Assembly: GCA_025201845.1 (NCBI GenBank)
Contig: MU604061.1
Location: forward strand, 19,594-38,843
Source: Martensiomyces pterosporus
Lineage: Eukaryota > Kickxellomycota > Kickxellomycetes > Kickxellales > Kickxellaceae
Direction of reading: 5' to 3'
Length of the DNA: 19,250 nt
Below, in pieces: positions 8,173-16,558 of the stretch (positions are counted from its first letter, which is position 1; every line of letters begins with the position of its first letter). A model generated the notes under the pieces. The model had not been told where the DNA came from. It searched no databases and was given only the letters and a program-made list of their open reading frames with translations. The position numbers and the translations under genes are program-made.

Positions 8173-9204
8173 CTAGCTGGAGGAACTCGCTGGGATCGGC
8201 AGCAGCGTTGGTGGCAAGCTGTCGGTTTTGCTATCGTCCGAGTTTTCCTCGAGCACATACGCCGAGATCGGCTCATGCTTGGTCCATGCCGCTGCCGATG
8301 TCGTCTGTCGCCGCCGCTGACGCCGCCACTCCCGGATGACGCTCAGAGCACTCGGGTTAACAAACAGCGCAATTACCAATATGATTGACTGGAGTCCGAG
8401 CAGTGCAATGTTGACAAAGTCCATCCAGGTGTGTATTTGCTGCGTATAATATCGAACCGCGATCAGGGTCACGTTGAACCACTGCGACAGAATCGGCGTG
8501 AGCGGGAACCAGATGAGGGCAGAGAGTGCCTTGTTTAGCAGCTCAGCAGTACTCCGCGGCTTGTTAGACCAGTAAAGTTGCTGTGAGCTGTACATGGCAT
8601 GTTTGGTTTCCCTCGATGTCCGGATGATGTGGATCGCAATCATGCTCATGCTTACGAGGCCAATGGCTCCAGCGAGATACACCCACAACGCGACGCAGAG
8701 CACGTTCACTATGTACTGCTTGTGGTTTGGTATGAACGGAAGAAAGCATGTGGAGCGGGATCCTATTATCTTTTGTGAGATGAAAAGGAACGTCAGCCCC
8801 GGTCCGGTGGAGCACGCTATGCCGATGGCCAGGAGCAAGATGCGCGGCCACCGCTTTTCTGCAGAGACTCCGTGCATCACAACGAGCTGCAAGTACACAA
8901 CGCAAATGGTGCAGAGATAGATTGGGAGTGTGGAGAAGACGCTGTCGAGTAATCTGAGCACTTGGCAGCCAAAGTAGGAGGCGAACACTTCTCGCATAGA
9001 TATAGGACGGAGTGCGAATCGGATGCAGTTGAGAGCCTGGCATATCAACAGCGTTTTGAATATCACATTTCTCCAAACACCACGCTTCAGGTGAACGATG
9101 AACAGGCCATAGCAAAATGTGAGGAGCGAGACAGCTACAGATATGATGCAGGTCGTTATAGCGAATCCGTACAGAGCGCGTATAGTCGCTAGGCTGATTG
9201 CCAT
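8173..9204 (-). CDS. Seven-transmembrane receptor-like protein, paralogue 1
   Basis: A 343-residue intronless protein with seven hydrophobic segments (approximate residues 14-38, 46-67, 80-110, 120-143, 164-191, 225-250, 262-285) and a charged, Ser/Pro-rich tail. Receptor-like signs are a Cys at the start of TM3 (FGC) with a second Cys in the TM4-TM5 loop (a potential disulphide), a TM3 end reading VYLQLVVMHGV followed by KRWPR, a third inner loop starting IHIIRTSRETK, Trp-Phe-Pro in TM6 (WFPLTPIL) and Asn-Pro at the end of TM7. The overall plan suits a G-protein-coupled receptor of the broad cAMP-receptor/Git3 sort, but I cannot assign a family or ligand. The ATG at 9204 is chosen. An in-frame ATG at 9255 would add 17 basic residues, but the sequence between them includes cacttgcag, a possible acceptor of a leader intron. 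A tandem paralogue lies directly upstream on the same strand. Confidence 0.75.
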   Translation of the reverse strand: MAISLATIRALYGFAITTCIISVAVSLLTFCYGLFIVHLKRGVWRNVIFKTLLICQALNCIRFALRPISMREVFASYFGCQVLRLLDSVFSTLPIYLCTICVVYLQLVVMHGVSAEKRWPRILLLAIGIACSTGPGLTFLFISQKIIGSRSTCFLPFIPNHKQYIVNVLCVALWVYLAGAIGLVSMSMIAIHIIRTSRETKHAMYSSQQLYWSNKPRSTAELLNKALSALIWFPLTPILSQWFNVTLIAVRYYTQQIHTWMDFVNIALLGLQSIILVIALFVNPSALSVIREWRRQRRRQTTSAAAWTKHEPISAYVLEENSDDSKTDSLPPTLLPIPASSSS

Positions 9205-10180
9205 ATCCAGAGCGTGCCTGCAAGTGTAGCGGCGCTGCAAACCAACAAAAATCACCCAGTGCTCCGTCTATAGTGGTAACACCATACAGGCCAGGCGTGC
9301 GTTCTGACCAAGGCTCTTCGGCTCACACACGCAGATTGTAGTATCGTCTGAGATACCACGCCGCATGTACCAGCAAAGGATGGAATAAAACAAGATCTTT
9401 GGAAGGAAAGTGAGACAAGGAGAAACGGAGATGGACATGGAGCTGCTCGTGGGGAGAACAATATTGCGGCGCTTGACCAGGCTGAACAGTCGCAAAAGAC
9501 GATGGGCATTGTTACACATACTATCTGTTGTGCAGAATTTAAAATTCTTGAATAAAAGCGCTTCGCATGATTGCATAGGCCAATTTGGCGCTGGGTCTAG
9601 TGGGGGAAAAGCGGGCATTTCCGCATATGCATCTTGTGCACCCAACACCTAGCTGCGTCTAGATCTACCCACATGGCAGCAAGTGAAATGTCGGTGGTCT
9701 AGGATCGTTCGTCCAAATATGCGGTTGAGGCGGTGACAAGGCCAAGCGTGGGACGACGTTGTCTGGTGTAATAGCGTATCAGGTAACCAGCATCACCAAG
9801 CGGGGACTTTTAGGCGTACGACTAGCAATCCATGCAGCCACCAGCACAGAAACAGCGACCGGAAATGGTAGGCACTAAGGCATGGACACCCAGTGGCGCT
9901 GCAACGAGCTGGGGCAGTTGCGAATGCTGCGTCTCTGGCGCTCTGTGGGACAAACACTAGAAGAGAAGCGGGACTGCACGTGGCCAACGCACCATGGAAC
10001 CATGAAAATAGGCTGGTGTATTCGAAATAAGGCGAGGCAAAACAGAACAAGACAGGGTAGGACTGAAAGCCTGTAGGCAGAAGAGTCAAGAGAAGCGCGA
10101 GCTCTTGTGCCTGACAGCTGCTACTCTATATGCTGAAAATACAGAATGCGTGCCTAACGTAGGCTAGCATGCCTGCTTGC
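9205..10180. other. About 1-kb gap between the two receptor genes, no gene recognised
   Basis: Contains the promoter of receptor 1 and the 3' UTR of receptor 2. Several open frames of 60-126 codons cross it on both strands, but none shows a domain, a signal peptide or similarity to the flanking receptors. I see no remnants of a third receptor copy. A short A/T-rich near-palindrome (gaatttaaaattc, near 9536-9548) and caatattg at 9459-9466 are the only local oddities. Confidence 0.45.
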
Positions 10181-11218
10181 CTATTCCAGACCAAGGAGCG
10201 ACGACATCGTTGTGGCATTGGATGATGCCACGTTGTACAGTTCGTGGCTTAGTCTGCTGCCACGTGTGACGCCAGTAAGAGCCTGCTTGCCCATCCGGAT
10301 CTTTCGTCTTCTTTCACGGAAGACGCCTCTGACGCTTGGGTTGACGACCAGCGCCACTGCCATCAAAATTGACTGCAGAGCAAGCAACGCGACGTTGACG
10401 TACTCTGTCCACATGTAGACGCGCTTTTTGTAGTAGTGGACAGAGATTAGTATCATGTTCAGCCACAGCGATATGATGGGCGTTATAGGAAACCACACTA
10501 TCGCCACCAGCGTCGTGTTAAGTATTTCGGTGCTGCCTCGCCGCTTGGGTTCCCGGCTCAGCCCATATGTAGCTCTCGAGAGCTGTGTCATGTTCTTAGT
10601 TACCCTGGTTGTTCGAATGATGTGAATCGCGGTCATTGTTATGCTAATCGCACCAACCACGCCGCAAAAGTACACCCAGAGCGCCGTACAGAATATAATC
10701 ACAATGTATGCGTGGGTGCTGGGCACCACTGGATAGTTGCAAAAGTCTGGAATGCCAGTGGCCTTGCGCGGCAGGGCCATATAGACAACCTGCGGAATAA
10801 TGGAGCACGCGAGGCTGACCGTCAGGAGCACAACACGCGGCCACCTCTGATTTGGATTGACCCTGTGGATCACTATTATCTGTAGATATAGAACGCAGTA
10901 GACGCAGAGATATATGGGCAATACGGCTGACACGTTGTTAAGAAAGAGGAGCGCTCGACACCCAAACTCCGCATACACGTCGGCAAACACAGCAATCGGG
11001 CGGATGACAAACCGGAAAAAGTTGAGTGCCTGGATCAAAACAAGGGTTCTATACACCAAGCTCCGCCAAATGTGCCTGTCCAGATATATTACATAGATGC
11101 CAAAGAGGAATGCTATCAGCGATACCACAGCGGAAAATATGTAGATGACAAGCGAAAATGTCCTCAAGGACTCGCTTGGTATAAGTGGCACTGCTCCAGC
11201 GGAGGTTGGGATGCTCAT
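10181..11218 (-). CDS. Seven-transmembrane receptor-like protein, paralogue 2
   Basis: A 345-residue intronless protein, colinear with paralogue 1 from TM1 to TM7. By-eye identity over the first four helices is about 40%. Shared blocks include VSL in TM1, QALN and RF..RPI in TM2, FGC...LPIYLC...YLQ in TM3, RWPR before TM4, ALWVY in TM5, IHIIRT.R.TK in inner loop 3, WFP.TPI.S.W in TM6, and NIALL/NVALL...LQSI...NPS in TM7. Cys87 and Cys160 could form the TM3-loop disulphide. The N-terminus is short with no evident signal peptide. The cytoplasmic tail is basic and then Ser/Thr-rich, compatible with phosphorylation. Both genes probably arose by tandem duplication. A G-protein-coupled role is inferred from topology and conserved loop residues, and the ligand is unknown. 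Start: the first ATG of the frame, with a hairpin-forming repeat 50-70 bp upstream. Confidence 0.76.
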   Translation of the reverse strand: MSIPTSAGAVPLIPSESLRTFSLVIYIFSAVVSLIAFLFGIYVIYLDRHIWRSLVYRTLVLIQALNFFRFVIRPIAVFADVYAEFGCRALLFLNNVSAVLPIYLCVYCVLYLQIIVIHRVNPNQRWPRVVLLTVSLACSIIPQVVYMALPRKATGIPDFCNYPVVPSTHAYIVIIFCTALWVYFCGVVGAISITMTAIHIIRTTRVTKNMTQLSRATYGLSREPKRRGSTEILNTTLVAIVWFPITPIISLWLNMILISVHYYKKRVYMWTEYVNVALLALQSILMAVALVVNPSVRGVFRERRRKIRMGKQALTGVTRGSRLSHELYNVASSNATTMSSLLGLE

Positions 11219-11598
11219 GCTGCGGAAAGCCGTCCAACTAAACAGCGCACCGGCAATATACTGCTTAGGCGGAGGAGGCTCTCCTCCGCTATAATATCAC
11301 AATTGTTGAATAGCTGACTGTAGAGTGCGATGAAATGGTAAAGTAGGACATTGCAAAAGGGCAGGAAAATGAGCAAAAGGAGAGCAGCCGTCTGTCACGG
11401 ATGTGCTCTGGGCATCTCGATCCCAGCGCATTGCACCGCGCATTTTATGAGTCCACACTGAGCGTGGGTAGAGAAGGGACGGAATGGCAATGCATGTCAG
11501 GAACTGGATCTAGGTTGACGCCAGGTGTTTCACCAGAGAAAATGCAGTCCACACGCGCCTCTCAGCGGAAAAATGCAGCGCTAAATCTGGTGATGCAT
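11219..11598. promoter_or_regulatory. Intergenic region upstream of receptor 2, downstream of MLH1
   Basis: 380 bp containing the promoter/leader of receptor 2 and the 3' UTR of MLH1, both transcribed on the minus strand. It includes the inverted repeat at 11269-11289, beside which the minus strand reads gatattatag, a weak TATA-like sequence. No coding signal was found. Confidence 0.45.
11269..11289. repeat. Perfect 9-bp inverted repeat upstream of receptor 2
   Basis: Left arm GCGGAGGAG (11269-11277), 3-nt spacer, right arm CTCCTCCGC (11281-11289). It lies 51-71 bp upstream of the receptor 2 start codon. In mRNA it could form a very stable leader hairpin if transcription starts further upstream. 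In DNA it could be a dyad binding site. Function is not known. Confidence 0.6.
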
Positions 11599-14260
11599 TC
11601 AGCAGCGCTCAAAAATGCGGTACAGATCGGGGAGATCGACGAGCTCCACTAGCGCGTTCTCCGTCAGCAAGCTGTTTGGTGCCCAGAAGGCGGACCCCTT
11701 TAGCGACGGCAGCACTCGGTGCTCCACCATGAGCCGGTACTCGTCTTTCACGTTCTGCGGGTCGTCCCTCAATGGCGGCTCCAGCGTGTACAGCGTTGCC
11801 AGTGCGTTGATAAAGGACTTGAAAAAAGGCTGCTCCTCTTCCCAGTTGGCAAAGTACGTCGCGTTATACAGAAACAGCGGCAGCTTGTCAAAGTCAGGGG
11901 AGTAGTCTCTGACAATCATGGGCATGGTCTCGATCGTGCCGATGTCGCTGATCCTTATGTGGAAGTACTCCTCCAGCATTTCTCGGCTATCGGAAAACCG
12001 GCGCAGAACCTCGTTGGCGCACCTTTCGGGGCTCTCGTTGCCCAGCTCCGATGCTGCCACAACCGCCAGTTCATAGACAGATGGCGCAGGCTGAAGCACA
12101 AGCCGGCCGTAGTTCATAAAGTCAAAGAGGCACCTGTGGTAGAATATGTGGTAGCTGATTTTGCAATAGTCGATCATGTACAGCCGCGTTTGGTGCTGGA
12201 TCAGTGCGCGCCTGTCGTCAACAAAGCCAACAAAGGTGTGCTCGCTGAGGACCTTTGTCAGTTCTTGGTGGACGTGCCTTTGAAGGTCCTTGCGCAGGCT
12301 GAGGATGCTGGTCAACCGCACCTCCACCCGAGGCTCTTTCTGCGCGGCAATGTAGGATTTTTCGACTTCTGCAGGCGGTGGCGCCGACAGCTCTGGGAAT
12401 TCGGACGACATTTGCTTGCTAAGAGAGCTGCCCTCCGCTGCAATGCCGCCGGGCAGTGTGGGATTAGCGGCCGCCGTCTCTGAGGCGTTTGGCCTATTTC
12501 CAAACAGAGGCCTGATGTTTTCCGATGACGACGGGTCTACCAGCGCTGATGTCTGTAGTGGCAATGTGGACGCAAAGTCTCCTTCATCGACATTGCCCAG
12601 CCCATTTCCGTTGGTGCCTTCCGCGATCTCTTCAGGCGGGGGATTGCGGTTGGCGTGCGACGGCGAGATACGAAGAGGAGCCCTTGCTTGAGTCGTCTTG
12701 GTAGGAGACACGCTGAAATCGGACTCGATGGCTGTCTGTACGCGGCTCCGTTTGATGGATGGGGATGCGCCAAACGAGAAGGACTCGAGCGAAAGCGTCT
12801 TGTAGTTCGTGCGAACTGCCTTGTTAACGGGTGTCTTCCGCGCGCTGCCTCCTCCGGCCAGGTTGCTGGCTGAGCGAGTCAAGCTGGCAGTCGCAGCAGC
12901 ATCCTGCCTGTCTGCAGACGGTGCACCGGCATTGGCACTTGCGCTTGTGTCCCTGTTTGGTGTCTTGGCTGGCGATTTTCCGTCGCTCACATCTACAAGG
13001 TCGGCGCCCGTCAAAGATAGCGACGGAAGCGTGGGTAGGCCATGTGTGAGTTGGCCGCTGGGTCCCTTGCTCAAGGTGCTTTGGACAGCAAACGGCCGCG
13101 CAGCGTTTCCGTCGAGCAGCTTCTTTTGAATGGTCTCGACAATGGCATTCACAATGCTGTCCTCGTTCAAGAAGCGGACCTCGCGTTTGGTCGGGTGGAC
13201 GTTGACATCGATGTTCTCGGGCTTGATCCGGAGGTCGAGGTACATAAACGGACGCGCGGCCTTTGGAAATATGCTAGCGTACAGAGCCTCGGTTGCACGC
13301 TTTATTGGCGTGTGGTCGACGAGTCTGTGGTTGATGAAGAGAAGAAACATGGACTTGTGCATCTCGTGTGTGGCGCTGGACACATACCCCTTGAACTCGA
13401 ACTCGAGATCGCCGTCCTTGTGCTCAACGGGCACGACAGAATTCGCAACCTTGGACCCAAATATCTGTCGGATATTGGCCACAGTAGTTGCGCCAGCAAT
13501 GGTGTTGAGGTCGGCCTTTGCAGTCCCGGTCTTTCTGCAGGTAAACGCAATCCCGGCATTGTGGATTGCGTATCGACTGGCCACATCGAATATGCGGTTG
13601 TATTCTTCCCGCGTATTCTTCAGCGCACTCCTGCGGGACGGGATGCTGTAGAACAGGTCCTCGGCAGCTATAAGCGTGCCGTTGTTGCCTGCGCATGGCT
13701 CTGGGTCGCAGCTTGCGCCTGGTCTTGGCGGTGCCAGCCTGCCATCTACATAGTGCGCCCTGTATGCACACTCCGAGTCTGCCTGCTTTGTGGTGATGCT
13801 CAAGTGCGACACGTGGCTGATGCTCGCCAGTGCCTCGCCGCGGAATCCGTATGTCTGGATCGTCGACAGGTCTTCGTACACGCGCAGCTTGCTTGTAGTG
13901 AACCTTTCGCACACCACAGCCAGGTCCTCGGTGCGTATTCCGTGACCGTTATCCTGGATCTGCAGCAGCTTTAGTCCCCCATCCTTCACGCTGATGGATA
14001 TGCTTGTTGCGCCGGCGTCCAGCGAGTTCTCGATAAGCTCCTTCAGTGCGTTGGAGGGCCGATTGATGATCTGCTCGAGTTGTAGTTGGATAAGTTGAAC
14101 ACAGGGCAGTCCTGTTGTCAGCTGCAGAGCCCCTGGGGCATAGTCTAAAAGCGCGTGTACACAAATTCAACGCTCCTACCTCTCCCGCGGCAATGCGGTT
14201 GATGACCGACTCGTCCAGCTTACGAATGGGCGCAGCCATTCTTTTTGCGCTGTCAGCCAT
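11599..14260 (-). CDS. MLH1: DNA mismatch repair protein MLH1 (MutL homologue), two exons
   Basis: The CDS is join(11599..14070, 14180..14260) on the minus strand, 850 residues. The N-terminal GHKL ATPase is intact: VINRIAAGE, then KELIENSLDAG with catalytic Glu38 and Mg-binding Asn42, DNGHGI with Asp67, and TYGFRGEALASI. A transducer domain with PFMYLDLRI and NVHPTKREVRF follows, then a long Ser/Ala/Pro-rich linker (about 340-590) and the dimerisation domain. The protein ends in the invariant FERC, which in MLH1 completes the endonuclease site of its PMS1-type partner. MLH1 itself carries no nuclease motif. It acts in the nucleus after MutS-alpha/beta bind a mismatch, and in meiotic crossing over. 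Exon 1 encodes 27 residues and splices in phase 0 (AAGE|IINRP). Start at 14260; an alternative Met8 lies closer to the human N-terminus. Divergent from mS35. No sign of inactivation. Confidence 0.96.
14071..14179 (-). other. 109-nt intron of MLH1
   Basis: On the minus strand the donor is GAG|GTAGGA (14179) and the acceptor is ctcgagcag|ATC (14071). The exact phase-0 join restores the conserved ATPase motif I sequence that both flanking frames lack. A branch point could be the CTAC or CTGAC in the 3' half. Confidence 0.93.
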
Positions 14261-14581
14261 GTCAGAAAAAGAATAGTAGTAGTTGTAGCAGCGATAGTAC
14301 ACAGAAAGCACAGGCTGAACAAGAGGCAAGCAGAGGCAGCTCGCACTACAGGTCACTGCTACTGCGCATGCAGCATCCTCGAGTCCAGGGCATTGATCTG
14401 ATGTTTGGTGATCTCTGATCTCAGGCGCCTGCCAGGAAAAAATGGCGGCAGCAGTGCGGCGAGCGAGATAAAGGCCGCCGCTGTGCATTGCTGCTGAATG
14501 TCGCAGAATCAGGGCGCCCTCTGCTTCTTTCAATTTGCACACCTTATCGCTTAATTTGCCTTTTCAAGCTGCTCCTTAGCC
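14261..14581. promoter_or_regulatory. Divergent promoter region, MLH1 / mS35
   Basis: 321 bp between two divergent start codons. The most distinctive sequence is aaaaaatggcggc at 14437-14449, which resembles the AAnATGGCGGC (YY1-type) initiator element known from animal housekeeping and mitochondrial-protein genes. It lies about 130 bp before the mS35 start. Relevance in a fungus is unproven. No coding signal was found. Confidence 0.4.
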
Positions 14582-15280
14582 ATGCGGTCGATTGTTGCTA
14601 CGCGTATTCGCATGGCTCAGCCCACACAGCTCGTGCGCGGCATGCACGCCAGCGCCATTCAGCTTGCCGGACGCAAGAAGAACATGGCCAACTTCAAGGC
14701 AGCTGCGATTAAGAACCGCAAGGAGCATTCCGAAATATACGACGACCAGGACAGCATGTTTGATATCGACGATATGGAGACATGGGAGTACAACGACCAC
14801 CACACCTACGGACACCTTTTGCTGGAGAGCATTCGCGATGTGCGCAAGTACGCGCGTCTGGTAAAGTTTGAGCTCCCGACGCTTGCGGAGCACGCCAAGC
14901 CCTTCAGGCCGCCGCCTGCGTCGCACTGCCTCAGGTTTGAGCGCTCGTTCACCCTGGGCGACAGGGATCTTGCCGACGATCGCAAGGTTGTTCTGCGGGT
15001 CACTGTTTCCCAGCTCGGGCTCAAGGGCCCTGAGCTTCACAAGTTCCTCCTGCTTGCTGGTGTCCGGTACAACCCCGAAACCGACGAGCTGAAGATGTCC
15101 GAGGGCCGCGAGGCTACATCGCTGCTGAATAAGAAGCGGCTGGCGGACACGCTTAGCGCGCTTGTCGCCGAATCGAAAAAGAAGGACGACATGTTTGCTG
15201 ATGTGCCCCTCGATTTCGCCCACCACACTCACAAGCCCAGGGCGTCGTTCCCTGCCGAATGGCTGCCAAAGGCCAAGTAG
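14582..15280 (+). CDS. Mitochondrial small ribosomal subunit protein mS35 (Rsm24/MRPS35-like)
   Basis: A 232-residue intronless protein. The first 33 residues are Arg-rich, lack acidic residues and include RGMHASAIQLAGRKK, a good mitochondrial targeting peptide. The core contains TWEYNDHHTYGH, RKYARLVKFELP, a strand-rich KVVLRVTVSQLGL and LHKFLLLAGVRYNPETDELKMS. This is the signature of the MRPS35/Rsm24 family of the mitoribosomal small subunit, found near the mRNA entry/head region. It is shorter than yeast Rsm24 or human MRPS35 (both a little over 300 residues), mostly from shorter terminal extensions. The ATG at 14582 is the first in frame and starts the targeting peptide. Confidence 0.88.
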   Translation: MRSIVATRIRMAQPTQLVRGMHASAIQLAGRKKNMANFKAAAIKNRKEHSEIYDDQDSMFDIDDMETWEYNDHHTYGHLLLESIRDVRKYARLVKFELPTLAEHAKPFRPPPASHCLRFERSFTLGDRDLADDRKVVLRVTVSQLGLKGPELHKFLLLAGVRYNPETDELKMSEGREATSLLNKKRLADTLSALVAESKKKDDMFADVPLDFAHHTHKPRASFPAEWLPKAK

Positions 15281-15432
15281 AGCACAAGGGCCGATTCTCT
15301 TTCCCTCTCGTCATAGTCACCGAAAAGTAAAACCAGCAGCATCCACGCTAGCATCGACTCTTCTGCTGGCACTCTTAGACAGGGGTGCTCAATATTTATG
15401 TCAGATTTAGTCAAGAAATGTAATGAAGCATC

Positions 15433-16209
15433 CTAGAGAACATCGGGCTGCGTGTTGCCAATGATCTTCACGAGGTAGCCGTCGGGCGTGGTTTTGCACG
15501 CCAGGTCCTCCCTGCTGTTTGCCACAAGCCCTGAGCGCACGTCAGTGGACTCCTCGGTTCCAACCTCAAAGTACGCGAGCCTGGACCACGGCTCCTCCTC
15601 CAGCTTCTTCTGCATATAGGCGATCGAGTTCTGCTGCTGGCGAAGCGCCTCCTCGGCCTGCGCCGACCGGACAGTTACCTGGATCGTCTGCGCCTTGACC
15701 TCCTTCTCCTCCTCATCGTCGTCGTCCAGCTTGCTTGCAGCCAGCTCCTTCTCGGCGACCCGGTCGAGGTACTTCAAGCTAGGACGCAGCTGCGTGACCT
15801 TTTCAATGGGCGTCAGGTGGAGCTCGCCCTTGCGCATGACGCCAGCCAAGTAGCTGCTGCTTTTGGGGATGTCCACAGAGACAAGCGTCTGGATGTCCAG
15901 CAAGCGGCCGCTATCTGACAGACCAATGCCCAGCTCGCGGCCGCGCTCCTTGTTGTACATGGGGCTCTGCACATCGAGGGGGATGTCCATCTCGATCTGC
16001 CCGTGTATGGGCTTGATGCGTGCTACGCTGGGCGCCAGCTCCCCGGGCTTCATTGTGCTGATCTTTTGTGGGTATTGCAGGAGATGCAGGTTCTTGGCGA
16101 TCTTGTGTGTGAGGTATACGGGGATTTCGGCTACGATCTCGTCGTCGGGCAGCCCGTACTCGGCTGCTGGTCTGCCGGCCTCTTCCATTTTCACGTCTGC
16201 ATCGTCCAT
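15433..16209 (-). CDS. RPC37: RNA polymerase III subunit RPC5 / Rpc37
   Basis: A 258-residue protein, close to the yeast Rpc37 length (about 280) and without the long C-terminal extension of animal RPC5. Family marks are EIPVYLTHKIAKNLHLLQYP near the N-terminus, ARIKP...IEMDIPLD, the YLAGVMRKGELHLTPIEKVTQLRPSLKYLD block, and a C-terminal part with EEPWSRLAYF. In yeast this subunit pairs with Rpc53 (TFIIF-like dimerisation) and acts in Pol III initiation, termination and reinitiation, so it serves tRNA and 5S RNA synthesis in the nucleus. The start at 16209 (acidic MDDADVKMEE) is preferred over an in-frame ATG at 16308 that would add 33 basic, family-foreign residues. An acidic DDDDEEE run lies in the middle. 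Divergent from the TilS-like gene. Confidence 0.92.
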   Translation of the reverse strand: MDDADVKMEEAGRPAAEYGLPDDEIVAEIPVYLTHKIAKNLHLLQYPQKISTMKPGELAPSVARIKPIHGQIEMDIPLDVQSPMYNKERGRELGIGLSDSGRLLDIQTLVSVDIPKSSSYLAGVMRKGELHLTPIEKVTQLRPSLKYLDRVAEKELAASKLDDDDEEEKEVKAQTIQVTVRSAQAEEALRQQQNSIAYMQKKLEEEPWSRLAYFEVGTEESTDVRSGLVANSREDLACKTTPDGYLVKIIGNTQPDVL

Positions 16210-16558
16210 CGCTGCGCGGTCTCCTCTGTGGTTGCCAAAAATGTGTGAGTGTGTGAGAGCTGTCGAGCGCCGCTCCCCACGCCCAAATGCTCGCTTTGGA
16301 AGATTCACAACTCACACACAGCCGAGGTGTTTTGGATCCTCATCACGTGCCAGCCCGGCATTTCTGCAGAATCAAGCCTGCCCACAATCAACCGAGCACT
16401 CAAGCGTGTAGGGCGGATGGCGCTTGTCCTTCGTTGCACCTCCTTTTTCCTAACTCCCATTAGTCTTGGTTTTGAGTAGCAAAAACGGGCCAATAAAATT
16501 CTTCTTCTTCTTCGTTGCACCTTCAAAGTCAGGGCTTATCTCAAATACACACACCACC
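16210..16558. promoter_or_regulatory. Divergent promoter region, RPC37 / TilS
   Basis: 349 bp between start codons. It contains a 13-bp exact direct repeat (cttcgttgcacct at 16429-16441 and 16510-16522, 81 bp apart) and a CTT-rich tract just before the second copy. The TilS leader ends cacaccaccATG. No coding signal was found. Confidence 0.45.

Noticed and set aside
9205..9255. Upstream in-frame ATG extending receptor 1 by 17 residues
   Set aside because: The extension is basic, has no counterpart in the paralogue and includes a possible acceptor of a leader intron.
9252..9648. Minus-strand open frames of 85 and 126 codons in the receptor gap
   Set aside because: Low-complexity Cys/Ser/Arg-rich translations without domains; considered as a third receptor fragment but no shared motif found.
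16210..16308. 33-residue N-terminal extension of RPC37
   Set aside because: Basic sequence foreign to the family; the acidic MDDADV start fits better.
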